From SZUA-229 sp036567985 (GTDB lineage: Bacteria; Pseudomonadota; Gammaproteobacteria; SZUA-229): 5,636 bases of DNA. The stretch lies in the NCBI GenBank assembly GCA_036567985.1, contig DATCTK010000037.1, positions 1-5,636 of the forward strand. The letters are read 5' to 3'. Both the position numbers and the translations under genes were made by a program. Every line of letters starts with the position of its first letter. The first letter of the stretch is position 1. The notes beneath the pieces are model-generated. The model made no database searches, was not told the DNA's origin, and saw only the letters and a list, made by a program, of their open reading frames with translations. Shown here piece by piece: positions 5,571 through 5,636 of this stretch.

Positions 5571-5636
5571 GTCCTTAGTCCTTAGTCCTTAGTCCTTAGT
5601 CCTTAGTCCTTAGTCCTTAGTCCTTAGTCCTTAGTC
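5571..5636. repeat. Heptanucleotide tandem repeat (GTCCTTA), at least nine copies
   Basis: Nine perfect copies of the 7-bp unit GTCCTTA plus a partial GTC fill the last 66 bases and continue past the window edge, so the full length is unknown. Because 7 is not a multiple of 3, each frame meets a stop every 21 nt (TAG on plus, TAA on minus). The array therefore cannot be coding on either strand. It starts 32 nt after the infA terminator. Confidence 0.97.

Noticed and set aside
5571..5636. CRISPR array
   Set aside because: The repeat unit is 7 bp with no spacers; it is a simple tandem repeat.

Overview
The window reads as chromosomal DNA from a marine or soil gammaproteobacterium, probably in the broad Pseudomonas/Cellvibrio neighbourhood. 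The grounds are an almost enterobacterial-type IscS and IscR, an IF-1 very close to the E. coli protein, and the gene order cysE-iscR-iscS, which is also the order in Pseudomonas. Finer placement is not possible from the sequence alone. Coding density is high and nothing looks horizontally acquired.

Left block (1-4132, all minus strand, so read right to left): a class I/II PLP-dependent aminotransferase, then a short-form serine O-acetyltransferase (cysE), then the iron-sulfur regulator iscR, a NifS-type cysteine desulfurase, and the first 109 codons of iscS, which runs off the left edge. The theme is cysteine and sulfur supply: CysE makes O-acetylserine for cysteine synthesis, and the two desulfurases take sulfur from cysteine for Fe-S cluster assembly. 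IscR, itself an Fe-S protein, has a clear sigma70-type promoter overlapped by an IscR-type operator. This implies autorepression of iscR and the desulfurases when clusters are plentiful. Two consecutive desulfurase genes behind one iscR, instead of the single iscS of E. coli, is the main departure from the textbook operon. Four of the five minus-strand genes use GTG starts.

Middle (4133-4313): a 181-bp divergent intergenic region between the aminotransferase and a plus-strand gene. It contains three separate inverted repeats. Two of them fall in the predicted untranslated leader of the aminotransferase mRNA.

Right block (4314-5636, plus strand): a secreted M23-family (LytM-type) peptidoglycan endopeptidase, then infA (translation initiation factor IF-1) with its own probable promoter and a strong rho-independent terminator. 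The window ends in a perfect heptanucleotide tandem repeat (GTCCTTA, at least nine copies) that runs off the right edge.

I found no previously undescribed system. The items most worth a second look are the tandem desulfurases with a duplicated 15-bp ribosome-binding segment between iscR and the first of them, the inverted-repeat-rich divergent intergenic region, and the heptamer array.
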